Assembly (NCBI GenBank): GCA_036250195.1
Contig: JAVHZZ010000005.1
Location: 180,589,448-180,653,447 of the forward strand
Source: Mixophyes australis
Taxonomy: Eukaryota > Chordata > Amphibia > Anura > Limnodynastidae
Reading direction: 5' to 3'
Length of the DNA: 64,000 nt
The notes under the pieces were generated by a model that saw only the letters and a program-made list of their open reading frames with translations, was not told the origin of the DNA and searched no databases. The position numbers and the translations under genes are program-made. This document shows, piece after piece, positions 12,641 through 25,652 of the stretch (position 1 is the first letter of the stretch; each line of letters opens with the position of its first letter).

Positions 12641-14263
12641 ATTGACAAAGTCCTTGTCTACTTCCAAGAATAAGAAATATACCTGTGTTTATACCAGATA
12701 GAAGTTATTTTGAAAACTGAGGTAATCTGGTTCCTATGGGGACTGGAGTTCCCAACATTTAAGAAGGGGAACCACTGATCCAGAGTAGGCTTGTATAGAC
12801 GGATAATTCTATAAAATATAGGTACGTGTCTCAGGTGCAGACCCATAAAGACAACAGGTAGAAGGGACATTAGAATAGATTTTGTTGAGTCGAGCAGGAG
12901 GGCAGTACCAACAAGACCTATAGCTTATATTCTTGATTTTGACTAGATGTGAAAGATTTGTGGGCTAGAATAACAATCTTTGAACACTTGCCAGGTGTAA
13001 CAGACTTTGAGAGGTCACTTTCCCTCTTAATGGTAAAAGGGTGAGAGATAGCATTTAAGGATTAGTTAACAAACTATATGTGTGTGACACCTGTACCTAG
13101 ACATGCAGTGCTTGCTGTATTAATAGAGTTTCAGGGTGTCAATATCTGGCAAACTGGGGTCAGTAGATCAGGCACTGCAAGTGTCCCGGACACTAGAATC
13201 CCATGGTTTTGTAGTCTGCAATATTTAATTGGAAGTTTTCTTTAAGACTACAAGTCACAAGAAGCTTTTACAGACCTAAAAATAATATTGACAATTATTG
13301 TTATTGCGATTATATTTGTTAAATTATATTTTCATTGCTAGAGCATATTTACATGTGGCTTTTTTAAAATGTCATGCAGTGAATCAGAATATATTTCTGA
13401 GACGGTAGAATCAATAACCCCTGTAAAGCATTGTGTATTTTGTATTGTATCAAATAGAGAAATTGATGTCATAGTAATATGTTTGTCCCTTGCATTCATT
13501 GAGATTGTTAATATTACTAGTTCCACTTCATAAACTAAAAGCTAATCCATGGATCTATAATACATTCTCTAAAAAGTGTTTACTTACGTTGCCTTTCAAT
13601 TTTACACTTTACAATTTCAGATTACTATTTGTCCCAAACATTTTCTTTTTAAATGTTTTTCTCTTGAACTCTTAAAACCTATTATATTTTACATAGTTTC
13701 TATAATTCCAAAAAGAGCGACTAGAGCACGGGAACATTTTTGGATGGAAAAATGTGTTAAAATATAAATGTCTGCGCTCTGGAAAGACTACATGCACTAT
13801 GAATCCATAATCACCCTTTTTCACATATCTGTAGCCTTAGTTCAACGTGTCTATTAAAAAGTATGAGAATCCATTTAGGGGAATGAAATCAATCTGAGCA
13901 TCTTATAAAGGGAACATACATGCTTTCAGTATGATTTTGTTTATTTCAAGAAAATGTATTATGCAGAGTAGTTGTTTATAAATCAACAGTTCAAACTATA
14001 AAACAGATTGCACAGTTAAATTGACTTCAAAATTGTGTGGATTAAAACATCTAAATTAATCAGCGTTGTTTTCTAAAGTAAAATAACATTTACTAGATTG
14101 CAGCTGTTGCACAATTCAATTGCTGTTGTACCAATCGTTATATTGTAACCATGGCCACAGAATTCTCCATGGCCAATTAAAGATCCTGACCCTTTGATTA
14201 ACTAAAAATAAATTATAAACACAGTGCCACAGTAAGTTTACCAAACACATTGAAAGGGGCACT
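12641..14263. other. Intronic sequence, no recognised gene
   Basis: AT-rich, with no feature I can support. Confidence 0.5.
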
Positions 14264-14415
14264 TTTTCTGATACTACGGAAGAAATTTCTGCTCACTTTT
14301 TCTCGCACCTCTTTGGTGCACGAGGAAAAATGAGCAGAGATTTCTGTCAAAGTCTCTGCTGCAAAGTGTCTCCGGAACGTTCGCAAGACACTTTGCGGCT
14401 AATTGAATTTGCCAC
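14264..14415. mobile_element. Decayed MITE related to 17620-17767
   Basis: It shares 'agatttctgtcaaagtctc', 'tgctgcaaagtgtct' and 'ctaattgaatttgcc' with the intact MITE at 17620-17767. Internal inverted repeats ('tgctcactttttctcg' against 'cgaggaaaaatgagca') are visible. Terminal repeats are degraded. Confidence 0.6.
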
Positions 14416-14662
14416 AAAGCCTATCCCCTTTAACTGCTCTCTTTTTTAATTGTTTCATATTCTTTTAAATCTGCAAAGCTGGAAAGGTATAATTTATATC
14501 TGATTTAAAAAAGCATTTACATATTCTACAGTTGGAGCAAATTTATTTTACATAAACAGCGCAATCCAGTGACTGTCACTCAGTATGTCAATCACGGCAT
14601 TGAATTATGTAAATTTTCAAGGGAGAATGTGCTCCAGAACTATCTATCTTTCTGCTGTCGGG

Positions 14663-14957
14663 GAGCATGGTAGACAGTGGTTAGCAAAGCTGCCTCAGCA
14701 CTGGGGTCATGAGTTTAATTCCAACCAGGACCCTATGTTGTGGAGTTTGTATATTCTCCCTGTGTTTGCTAAAGTTGCCTCCAACACTCCAAAGAAATAT
14801 GCATGGGTAAATTGGCTTATGCCGAAATTAACGTGCCTGTGTGTAGTAGGGAACATAGATGACAAGTCCAATGAGGCAGTGATTGATGTGAATTATATTC
14901 TATGTAAGCTGTTTCTTAATATGTAAGTGCTATATAACTGCTAATAAATAAATATCT
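14663..14957 (+). mobile_element. tRNA-derived SINE, old copy
   Basis: It is collinear with the better preserved SINE at 56290-56617: 'cagtggttagcaaagctgcc' (A-box region), 'cactggggtcatgagttt' (B-box region), 'tggagtttgtatattctccc', then a tail 'tgctatataactgctaataa'. Divergence is high and no clear target duplication was seen. Confidence 0.75.
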
Positions 14958-16720
14958 TATGCAGGATTAAATGCTAGGGGCTGAAAAAAAAGTTATACAG
15001 AAAACAATGCACATATATAATATAAAATAACAAACTAATCAAGTTTAATCCCTTGAGGCTTTCCTCACTCCTGTGCTAAGCCTATTTTTGGCTGGTCACA
15101 TTCCACTATCAATATCGGTAATATGTTTATGCAATACCCACACAAGATATGAAATTGAATTTAAGAAAATACAATTAGTTAGCTTATACCTTGTCACACT
15201 GAAAAGACAATCTACCCAAAATGACCCCCAATTTTTTTTTTTATTGCAATTGCAAGAAAGTGAATTAAAAACAAATGTGTGGTTTTTTTTCTAACCAGCA
15301 CCAAGAAATAGTTTGTGGTTCTTGCGTCACCTTTCCAAAATAACAAAAAGCAGGATTCTACCAATAGGTTTTTATAATAAAATCTGCACTTGAAAATTGA
15401 TGATGCATTGTGGTTTGTTTTTTTTGCTAGTTTGCACTGTCTTTAATGAAATGCATACAATGTGTAGGAATAATATGGTAGCCTAACAAGACATACCATT
15501 TTAAAAACTAGACAACCTTTTGCTTCAATTGAGGACACCCCTAATTTTATTGAAGCCATCCTGGTGGAGATCTGGCCTTTAGAATGCTCCCATGTCTGGG
15601 TTTCTTAGCACTTTCTGTAGTATAGAGTGTTACCTATTAAGGGGAGGCACATCATTTGAAAGAGGGGACTATCCTCTTTCAAATGATTGGTCTCCCTAGA
15701 TTGTTGGAGCCAGAATAAGTGCTACCAAGCCCCTCCCACTTCCTGGGCTCCTTAATATTTACTGCAGTGTCAGGGGTTATTTTCTTGTGATCACATGTAA
15801 CTGAGGGGACTCTGCTCTTTCAAAAAGGGGACTTGCTCCTTTGAAATATGTGATAATCCTGATTCTGTGGGTGCCAGGATTGGGGACATAGGGACTTTTT
15901 TGTGCCCTCCCCATCCTCTGGCTTGTTACAGTTATCTGTAATGTAGTATCACCTCCCGTTGGAAGTAACTAGCTGTGGGGGATGTTTAAATTTTTCCTCA
16001 AATTGAACTTGTCCTCAGTATATACCTCAAAAGTGCTAAGGAAGAATCTGAATCATCCTAAGCACTGAAGAGGTTAATTGCCAATATGTCACTCTAGAGT
16101 ACATCAAAATTAACAGCAAAGGAAGCAGTCATCTAGCCTTTGATACAGTGAAGTGCAGATAAAGTACAAAAGCTTACTTAATTGTTATCCACCATGCGTC
16201 AAATGCTCAGGAAATTGTTTCTACTATTTGTGCAGACTTTTCCAAAATAATTATCAGGGTTGTCAAGGTCTCTCACCTGTGTACATCCTATAATGCATTT
16301 AAAATAAGATAAAAATATACATTTTTGTGATTGATTTAATTGAGAGTGATTTAATTTCTTTCTGTGCTACAGTTTGTTTCTTAGATGTGCAGCTCACTAG
16401 GATTTTCATTTACTTTTTTTGTTTTTTTACAAATTGATTCACTTTATTATAGTTATTTTCCAGAGCAGATGGTGGTGTGTTTTGTTGCTTAGACAGGCTC
16501 TGTTGGCAAGGCGCGGGCTGGGAGGTATCAGCCCGGGGGGCACACAGACGGCCGCATTACATGATACGTGATGCGGCTGCGTCATAATGACGGCCGCCGG
16601 TAATATTTTTAAAAAAATTCATCCATGGGGGGAGGCGGCCGGACCAAACAGCCACTAGACTGAGCGGCCCGGGTGCCCGCTGCCCCCCGGTCCATCTCTA
16701 ACATAGCACAGCTTAGGTAA
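14958..16720. other. Intronic sequence with a diverged local duplication
   Basis: No gene. At about 15650-15930 two diverged direct copies carry 'gaaagaggggact' / 'caaaaaggggact' and later 'ttggagccag' / 'gtgggtgccag'. At 16500-16700 there is a GC-rich stretch, probably part of the repeat that leads into the minisatellite. Confidence 0.4.
15651..15687. repeat. Perfect 15-bp inverted repeat
   Basis: ATCATTTGAAAGAGG (15651-15665) and its exact reverse complement (15673-15687) surround a 7-nt loop. It lies inside the locally duplicated stretch. Confidence 0.8.
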
Positions 16721-17260
16721 GTATGCTGTGTCAGGGGGTTTTATGTTGTGTCTGAGGGGGTTTAGGCTGTGTCTGGGGGGGACTTAGGCTGTGTCTGGGG
16801 GACTTAGGCTGTGTCTGGGGGGACTTAGGCTGTGTCTGGGGGGACTTAGGCTGTGTCAGGGGGGACTTAGGCTGTGTCTGAGGGGGGGTTATTCTGGGTT
16901 ATGGGGGACTTAGGCTGTGTCTGGGGAGGTTATGCTGTGTCTGGGGGGTCTTATGTTGTGTCTGGGGGGGGACTTATGCTGTATCTGGGGTGGGGGGTTA
17001 GGCTGTGTCTGGGGAGATTTAGGCTGTGTCTGGGGGGGTTATTCGGTGTCTGGGGGGTATTATGTTGTGACTGGGGGGAACTTATGCTGTATCTGGAGGA
17101 ATGCTGTATCTGGGGGGGTTAGGCTGTGTCTGGAGGGACTTAGGCTGTGTCTGGGGGGGACTTAGTCTGGGGGGATTTAGGCTGTGTCTGGGGGGCATTG
17201 AGGCTGTGTCTGGAGGGTTATGCTTTGTCTTGGGGGGACTTATGCTGTGCCTGGACGGGC
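16721..17260 (+). repeat. G-rich minisatellite, ~20-25 bp unit
   Basis: About two dozen imperfect tandem units of the type TTAGGCTGTGTCTGGGG plus a G-run of 4-7 and 'act'. Unit length and G-run length vary. All reading frames give Gly/Cys/Leu-rich repeat peptides that are artefacts. The G-runs are spaced so that G-quadruplexes could form on the + strand. Confidence 0.93.
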
Positions 17261-17281
17261 TAAAAATTAAGAGGTGCTCAA

Positions 17282-17282
<1 letters not shown>

Positions 17283-17314
<32 letters not shown>
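17283..17314. repeat. (CA)n microsatellite
   Basis: A CA repeat directly downstream of the minisatellite. Confidence 0.95.
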
Positions 17315-17315
<1 letters not shown>

Positions 17316-17619
17316 TTATTGAAGGTGGAGATTCCTGCTGTAATTTCTGGCAATATGCACAGCGCAATGTCCACATCATTGGCAATTGACTCTCCCACAT
17401 GTTACTTTATGAATAAATTAGTTTGGAGTTTAAAATTTTATGTAATATTCTCTCATCATTATTGAGTTTATGTTTAAGGATTTTTGAGCAACTAGAGGCA
17501 GCCATTTATCTTATACAGTTACACTTGTGTTTCGTTATTCCAAGTATATAGATATCTTTGATTATTTTTATCACACATAATAACAGGTAGGCGAGAGCAA
17601 CACCATTTCAATACATAAT

Positions 17620-17767
17620 GGGGGGAATTCAATTGCCGGTGATGTAGAGTGCGGACATCGTTCCGCACACATTGCCGGCAATTACACTAGAAATTTCTGT
17701 CAAAATCTCAGCTGCAAAGTGTCTCACAGACATTCCAGAGACACATTGCGCTAATTGAAATCCCCCC
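17620..17767. mobile_element. 148-bp MITE with GGGGGGAATTCAATT termini
   Basis: The left end GGGGGGAATTCAATT and right end AATTGAAATCCCCCC are near-perfect inverted repeats. Direct repeats ATAAT (17615-17619 and 17768-17772; ATAATG if one G is assigned to the flank) look like the target duplication. It is related to the decayed copy at 14264-14415. Superfamily is uncertain. Confidence 0.8.
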
Positions 17768-19901
17768 ATAATGTCATGTGTAAAGAGGCGCAGCCACAGC
17801 CCATGTTGACCACACCCTCATCACTATATGACCACGCCCCCTTTCGACAGCGTGCCGCTGCCCAGCGTTGCGCGTTCCCTCTTCTGCTGTGTGTGGAGGG
17901 GGCCCAGAAATTTGCTGTAGTGGGGCCCCAAATTCTTCTGGATGGCCAACTTGTGCGTACTTTCTCCAACTGAAATTATAGGAGGGAAGGAAAAAGGCAT
18001 GGATTTGGGAGGGGACTTGAAAGACCAATTTATAGTTGTCCTTTTTTATCTTAACACATATTTAGATTCAATCAAATGGTGGCCTTAATGATAAGCTCTC
18101 TGTTATGTACCCAATTGTAAAGCGATACGGAATTTGCTGGCACTATATAAATAATGATGATGATGATATTGGCAGAGCGGTATAACACACCTCCCATGAT
18201 TGGCTGCCTGGCTATTAACTAGCCAGACTTACCGAAACTGAATGACGTGCTCCTCAAGAGCAGTTCATCTATTCCAGGTTTTTTTCTCCTTCTGGATTAA
18301 ACGATTTCCATTGGATTACGTCTGAGCAAGAAAGATAGATTTCTGTTAATTACTTATAATGGCTCAGCATTTTATACATGTTGTGGTATTTGGAGGAAGA
18401 TAATTTATAAATATGGAATCATTTATTTGATTTACTGCGGGCAAATCTTATATTTGATAATTACAGGGGAAATCTTATATTGGATTATTATGAGGCAATC
18501 TTTATGATTATTAGGACGGGGCAGCACTTGTACTGCACACCTGTGGCACTACAAGTGCAAGTATCCACTGAGGTCCCCGTGCATAATGGCATTGGTAGTT
18601 TTCTTTATTTCATAGATTTCTTTTTTTTATTTCTATCAGGCATGATAGATCAAATAGCTTTGCCTGTCAGAACGCTTTGTTATCTTTTTACAAATAAGCA
18701 GTAGTTTGCCACTTCATACATTGCCTGAAATGTATTTTTCCCCATTGTAAAAATCGGAATTGCGGGTTCAGATTTGTTAGTTTTGATTCATGCACTTTGA
18801 TGTATGGTTTGGCCTTTAGTAAAGCACATGAAAACCTGTGGTTTGGCAAAACTGTACTTTAGTATATTTCCCCCAAACACTTTGTTGGATCTTCAGATTG
18901 TTCAGATCTTGGTTGAGGCTTTCTACCAAAGGAAAGAAATTTGCATAATAAAGCTGGTTATATCGTTTAGGGATGTTAAAAAATATTTGGGCTTTGGAGG
19001 TTGCCATTTAAATTTAAGGTTAGACTGTAATATGTTCTTAATGGGAAATGTTTTATTCCAGTATTTATCTAGTAGCCCAACAATGCTACTTCTCTGAATC
19101 TCTGTAAGCAGATTTGGAAGAGAGGTCATGGGCAATGTGTCAGTGAGTAGGATGTCATATATGTATAATGCTGTACTTAACATAAGCCACTTTCCTGAAA
19201 TAATCTGGTTAGACCTGCTTTTCATTGCCAGAGGTTCCACGCTAAAGGTTAAATTTAGGAGGGAGAGCTAGCAACCTGGTCTTGTTCTATTGGATATTTG
19301 AAAGGAGGCACAGAGAAGGCATTGGCAGTGATGGTTACGCAAGGATCATCATAGAGGGCTATGATACCGTTCAACATAAATTTCAACATAAAGTCCAGTC
19401 CTCCTTGGCATCATGAGCCATGTTCAAGGAGGAGGTTTTTGTTTTTTTGGCAAAATGAATTAGCTCTATCTCTCGCCTAGTATTATCTGATGTTTGACAC
19501 CCAGATATAAAACTATTCATTGTGTAGATTGTTTTCATTTAATATAGTAATAAATTAGGCATACGTGTAAGTAAATATTAATTTGTAATAAGGCCATGCA
19601 AAATATATTTTATATACTTTTCAAATTCAGACTGGGGAATTAGGAAATATCATCTCCATGCAAACAGTAGTCTTTATTTCCAATTTGGAAAGGTTCTAAA
19701 TTATCGAAACCTTGGATATTTCTGAAGTTGAAGCCTACTCTATTGTTTGCTTTCACAATCCGTTGTTTACATAAGTTTTGGAACCATCAGATGGCAATTA
19801 CTGACAGATTTCCATGTCTCTTAACTTGTTCAAAGTGCAATTAGCATTTTATCTTAAATCTTTTACACTAAGCTTCTGGATTTTCTTGTTTTTGATTGCA
19901 G
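17768..19901. other. FARS2 intron, no further gene
   Basis: Contains a SINE 3' tail at about 18112-18165 ('ggcactatataaataatgat' plus a GAT run) and otherwise no element or gene I can support. It ends in the 3' splice site of the FARS2 exon at 19902. Confidence 0.6.
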
Positions 19902-20062
19902 CTGGTGCTCATGACAAAATTGGATGGGCATTTGGTCTTGGATTAGAGAGACTGGCAATGATCCTGTACAGTATTCCTGACATCCGCTTGTTTTTGAGTG
20001 AAAATGAGCTCTTCCTGAAACAATTCTATGTGTCTGATATCAACAAGAAAGTGCAATTTCAG
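19902..20062 (+). CDS. FARS2: FARS2 internal exon (class II motif 3)
   Basis: This 161-bp exon encodes part of mitochondrial phenylalanyl-tRNA synthetase, the monomeric class II enzyme that charges mitochondrial tRNA-Phe in the matrix. The translation ([20 protein letters not shown]...) contains the class II motif 3 signature, with the GLGLER arginine that contacts ATP. It continues through IPDIRLF to ...KKVQFQ. The splice sites are clear: a 3' site ending ttgattgcag at 19901 and a donor gtaatc at 20063. It starts in codon phase 1 (two bases complete an Ala codon) and ends in phase 0. There is no internal stop and conservation with vertebrate FARS2 (from memory) is high. Upstream exons are outside the window; the next exon is at 41399. 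Confidence 0.95.
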
Positions 20063-20402
20063 GTAATCCATGCAAGCAAAGCCAATACAAGAAATATACA
20101 TTTTGATTACACAAATGACAGAAAGAGATAGTTCGCAATGTTGTAAGGAAAACTATGTTAAGTAGCAAGTCCAAAATCCATTTTATGCTCTGAGTGGAGA
20201 AAATCTTGCTTGTTAGACTAAAGTAGTGGTTTCCTACATTCTATATATAGACTAAATATATTTCATATTGTAAAGTATTTGATAATAGCACCTTTATAAA
20301 GGTCATATTACATCTTAGCTTAAAGCCAATCTCTCTGAATATATCATTAATTATCCCATAAAGAATGGTATTCTAAGAAGTGAATATAGATTAGAATATC
20401 AG

Positions 20403-20572
20403 GGGGTAAATGTATGAACATGCGGGTTCTTCAACACCCGCGTGTTCGGCGATTAAATTTCAAGCGGCGCTGCATTGTAAAGGGAAACTTCCCTTTCCAA
20501 TGTAGCGCCGCTTGAAATTTAATCGCCGAACACGCGGGTGTTGAAGAACCCGCATGTTCATACATTTACCCC
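20403..20572. mobile_element. 170-bp near-perfect palindromic MITE
   Basis: The two ~83-nt arms are reverse complements with only two mismatches that I can find, and the centre is GGGAA-act-TTCCC. The ends are GGGGTAAATGTATGAAC and its complement. A 3-bp direct repeat CAG (20400-20402 and 20573-20575) fits a Harbinger-type target duplication. It lies in sense orientation within a FARS2 intron, so it would be transcribed as one hairpin. Confidence 0.9.
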
Positions 20573-21689
20573 CAGGTCTTGTTTGATGTTTATACTTTGG
20601 AGTCTCGCCCTTAAAAACTAGTTGAGAGAGCATCTATAAAAAATCTTTTTGTGATATTCAGAAAGATATATTCACAAATGTTAAAGGCCAGTAAATGTTC
20701 TATAGCTATCTCATCCTACATTAAGCGAATCACAGTTAAAGACAGATGTACACTGTTTGTGTATGTATTATATATTCCCTTCCATTTTATTTAATCCCCA
20801 CTCCTGTCCTGTACTTGACAGACAAATGTGGTTCTGGGTATGTTACTTTGGTGGAACTCTATTGATGATATGTAAAATTTGTAAATGTTTTGATAATGGA
20901 GACATTTTGTGTATTTTCTGTTAAAAAAAATCACTATGTTCAAGTCAAGATCAGATAACATGGCTATTTGACCCCCCAGGGTTGTAAACAATGACCGCAA
21001 CTAGTTGCTTCTTGTTAGCAGTCAGCTCGTCCCAATCTATATATCATATGGTGAGAACCATGTGACTAGATTGGTGTGCCTTTTCTATCTTGCATTATTC
21101 TCAAGTGAGCTGGGACATTGCAAACAAGCCTAAAATATTGTAGTGTTTAGTAATTCTTTCTTCATGTCCTTTGCTAATGGAAATGTATACACTGTGCAAA
21201 TTCACAGACAAGGGGCATGACCAGAGAAATACCAGCACCAATAACTAGAGACATAGTGAAAGCACCCTGAGTCCCATTGTGTCAGGAATGCGCTCCCAGC
21301 ATCCATGAAGTAGATATTTACTGTAAGGGGTTACTAGGATTTCGGCATTCAAACTTGCATTCACCTTTAGCAATGGTTATATATTGGCTGAAACACCTCC
21401 AAAACAGTTCTCCCACACCTTTATTCACCTATTATATGCCACCATCTTCATCTCTACTAATAATAATAGTTTGACCTTGTTATGCCTAGTAGTGAAGATT
21501 GTTTTATTGCATTATATAACATTCAGAACGTTCTCACCATCCTCCGAAAGCTCTGCTTCACTTTCTACCTCCATAAATTCCTGAGAGATGTAGGCAGTGG
21601 TGCTGCTCCAACGATGCCATTTAGTTGAAGTCCTCTGGCGGTATTTCAAATGCACTACAACTAGATAGTATATAGGTTTTGAACTGTGT

Positions 21690-22330
21690 AATTGAGTAAA
21701 ATAACCTAAGGAGGTTAAGAGGCAGGGTCAGGAATTTGATAAGCTTGCCTAAAGAGGTAAGTTTACAGTGAATGCTTGAGAGTTTGGAGGCTAGGGTAAA
21801 GTTTTATTGAACTAGGGAGGGAATTCCAGAGAGTGGTTGCATCCTGAAAAAAAGTCTTGTAACCAGGAATTGGAGCAATAATGTGTGAGGATGAGAGGCA
21901 TAGTTCTTGGGCAAATATGTGAGATAGTTTGAGACAAATGAGATGTTTGTTGCTACAGTTCTCCTAAAAGTCTTAGGAGAAAACCAGTAAGAAGGGGATT
22001 ACAATAGTCAATTGGCGAGATACCAAGTGCCTGAATTAAAATATTGCATGGTCTTCTGTGAAATAAACAATATAGACTATAAGCTTGCTAGCAGAACCCT
22101 GTTACATTTTTGTTTGTCTACTAATACCCATTTTTTTATTACTGTGTTGTATCCCAATTGTACTGCAATGTGGAGTATACTGGAACTATTTAAATAAATG
22201 TTAATAAATAATTTGAATAAATGCATGTATAGTCTGTCAAGGATGACACCAAGGCAGTGAGCTTGAGGGGTAGGGTTTATTATTGTATTCTCAACAAAAA
22301 TAAACATGTGAGGTAGGTAAGTTTTCATAT
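21690..22330 (+). repeat. Unclassified dispersed repeat (copy 2)
   Basis: Same family as 11776-12640 and the hAT host repeat at 29944/35348. Shared features are 'gggagggaattccagag', 'gtcttgtaaccagg' and 'gacaccaaggcagtgagctt'. Interrupted by AT-rich sequence near 22050-22220. Confidence 0.5.
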
Positions 22331-22439
22331 TTTAATGTGGCTCATAAAGCTGTCTGTTTATTGTACATTTTTAAAACTTAGCATATAGAGGTGAAAGGCT
22401 GAGGTAACTGTGTTTGTTGTATGGGGTAGGGCCAGCCTG

Positions 22440-23910
22440 CTTAAAATTCTTACATTCCAAAGCTCCTATACACTCTTTAAGCATTGCCCTTGTTGTTAAA
22501 ATGCAAATATATTGTGAATATTGATTCAATATTCAAAAGTTTCATTTGGTGTAATAAGAAACCCAGAATATGCCTCATTAAACTTCAACTATTAAAATCA
22601 TATGGTGTGATTGATCTACCTAGCGTAGCCTTGTACAGTCAAGCGGCACATATGTATTATTTAAGTGATTGGATCCAAAATACTGAAATTTATACTTCAC
22701 TGGATGGAAACTTCATACCTGGCATTAATTTACTTTTCTGTTTTAACCTACATGACCACAAAGTACCAGACCATATACAATGCAACACCCTCTTAATGTC
22801 CACATGTAAATTATGGCACCAATTACATCATAGATTCTTAATCCGTATTCCTCCATCACCTACCTTTCTAGGTAATCCAGATTTTTAAAGCTGCGAGGCT
22901 TCCAACCCCTTTACTATGTGGGACAGAGAGGGCATTAGCGCTGTTTAATATTTGATACATTCAACGTAAGGTTTCTACAATGCCAACACTATGTTAGCAT
23001 AGTGGTGAGAAAGTTTTCTCAGCTTGATTGGGATAAACGATTGGATATAATTCTCGCTACACCATTTCCAAAATGTAGGGCAATCTCTACTCATTATAAT
23101 ATTCTACCACAACAGTTTGATTATCAAAAAAAATAAAGTCAGGTTTATCACAATGGACAGATCATTTCCCAGGTCTAACAGATGAGGACCTATTGCATTC
23201 CTTGGCAGACTCAATTAAAACTCTCCCAGCTATGACATATAAAGAAATGTTCTTAATTATATAGCCTATTTGTTGCCCTTTTGCAGATGCCAAAGTGTGG
23301 TTCCCCAAGGGCACACTTGGTACATTGTTTTTGGGATTGCCTACGAATCCCAATCCTTGGAACAGGTATGGAGATGTTCCAATGATCATCTGGTGAACTT
23401 TTTCCCCAGTGTTTCCCAAATGTGCAATTATTGGGATATTACCTAAGGAATAGAAAGTAAAAAAAAGTTGTGAAAAGCTATTCCTTACAGTCTCGGCTAT
23501 AGCTAGGAAAAGTATTCTCCAGGTCTTGGTCCAAAACTCACCTCCTCCTTTCTCATTGTTTAGAGATAAACTTTTTCATGTGTTTCACATGGATTGGCTT
23601 GAGACCTCATTGCATAAAGAACACAGTTTAAAAGAATGTCTCACTATTTGGGAAAGCTTTATTGACATTTTATCAGAGACAGTGAAGGCACAAATATAGA
23701 AATGTTTTTGATCTACTGCATGGTATGAGTTATGTGAATGTGATGATGACCCGCCAATTACCTAGGGGAATGTTTGAGTGATTCCAGTTTATTGGTTATA
23801 GACTTCCATGCGTCTCCTCTGTATAGGATGTATGGATATGATTTATTATGTATTTGCTTTCATTATCTGTAACATGCATGGTTAAACATATAAAGATTTT
23901 AATGTCTAGC
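22440..23910 (+). pseudogene. L1-type LINE ORF2 3' portion, degraded
   Basis: The open frame 22484-22888 encodes FKSFIWCNKKPRI...LIKLQLLKSYGVIDLPSVALYSQAA. This is the conserved region after the reverse transcriptase domain in L1-type ORF2 (FxW...KPRI...GGxxLP...YxxAA). Further on, in shifted frames near 23290-23350, a Cys/His cluster of the form KCGSP...HLVHCFWDC is visible. Several frameshifts and stops separate the parts. No 5' end, poly(A) tail or target duplication was identified. It is an old insertion in the FARS2 intron. Confidence 0.8.
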
Positions 23911-25652
23911 AAAAAGTCCACTCTATTCATCTTAGGTTTCAGCCAATTTGGTATACTGCAATGCTAGTGAGAATGGGATGATTCAGTTGGTAAGTGGGTA
24001 CTAAGTGGGTAAGTAGTACTTTGTACAGCCCTATGTGCCAAAAAACTGAATTGTAAGATGTGCTGGGTAAAATGTTATGTGCTATTTAATAAATATTTAA
24101 TAAATAAAGTAATATACTGTTTGATTTTATTGTTTATTCTAGCAAAATCAAACGTAAAGCTAAGAGATAATAATATATACCTAGTAGAAGTACATATTAA
24201 CAAATGCTTGCGTTCTGACAATAATGCATGGGGATGGGTTTTGGCAGGTTATGTTTAGCCATGATTGTTAAAGTACAGTGAACTCACCTGGAAATCAGAC
24301 ATCTATCATACAGAAAACTGTTCTAGCATCTGCACTTTGGTTACATTTAAAAACTGAATCTGAGTTGGTCAATGCTCCTTATCTCTTCCAGACTAGATTG
24401 ATGTGTCACCTTTATACTCAGTGCATCTTGCCTTCTAAGCAGCTTTGACATTCTGTAAAAAAAAAAGGCTTTTGAAAGTGATCCTTTCTACCACCTCCTT
24501 TTGCAGTCACTCTCATGGCACTGACATTTTGAGAGAAATATTCTCCCTTATGATCTAATGTCAGACATACACATTCTCTTCATCTCCTTTCTTTTATATG
24601 TCCTCATTAAGTGCACAACACAATCCCCCTATGATCATGTTTTGGTGAGCAAATACAAGTCTATTGTTCATCATTAGTCATGCATTTATTTGCCATGTGT
24701 GTTAACAACGCTGTCCTCCTACAAATATAACATGCTGTGATAAAATGGTTTTATTAATATTATTATTCACTTACATTTATATATCTATTCTAATACCATG
24801 ACTGTAGTTGTTATATAGAGCCTTTGTTTATTTGAATGTGTTATTTACTACCTGAGGTTTTTTTTTTTATTGGGAAAAAATAAATTATTTACAGTACTTT
24901 AAGAGATGGAAAGGATGAACCAGCTTTCACTCTATACTAAAATGCAATATATCTGATTGCTATAGAAACCAATCCTGTGGTTAAAGGAGAATGTATGTCA
25001 AAAGTGAATTGAATTACAATAAGAATGCATACTATTTATATATGTTGTCCATTAGCTGTGGTAATATCCTTACATCTGTGAATTTTATTTGTCCCTTCTT
25101 TGTCCCCCCTAAACTATAATCACCTAAAATTTTACATTTAGTTAAATATCTATTATCTGATAGCAGCTTCCTTTGACTCCTACCACCCTTAAGGGATACC
25201 CATATGACCCCATTCAGGCCAGCGTCCAATGATGTTTATTTGTCTGCACTTGTGAAGGCTTGTCATAATTCAACTCAGTGGAAATGCATCGTAATGCACT
25301 ACTGGTGTTGGGGGTAGCAGGCTACATCTGTACAGGAGAGACCAGCCATTAAAGGTAAACAAAAAAGGGATTTCACAGCTAGATATACAATGTGTTACTT
25401 ATGTCATATATTTGGCTTTCCAGGTTTTATGAGGAAACAAAGTGGTGGGACTGGAGGTAATGGCACATATATAACATTAGTAACCTACTGGAAAGACTTG
25501 CATACTATGCAGTGTAAATGTCACCTCATTAATAAAAGTTCCTCCACTATGAGGAATAATGATTTAAACAGGTCAGTGTTTTAAATGGTTGAAATGTAAA
25601 ATGTTGTTTAAGTTTATATCCATATTGAGCGATTCCTTGTTGTACCTTAGAT

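Noticed and set aside
16874..17322. Gly/Cys/Leu-rich open frames on both strands
   Set aside because: They are translations of the minisatellite; frames stay open because the repeat unit lacks stop codons.
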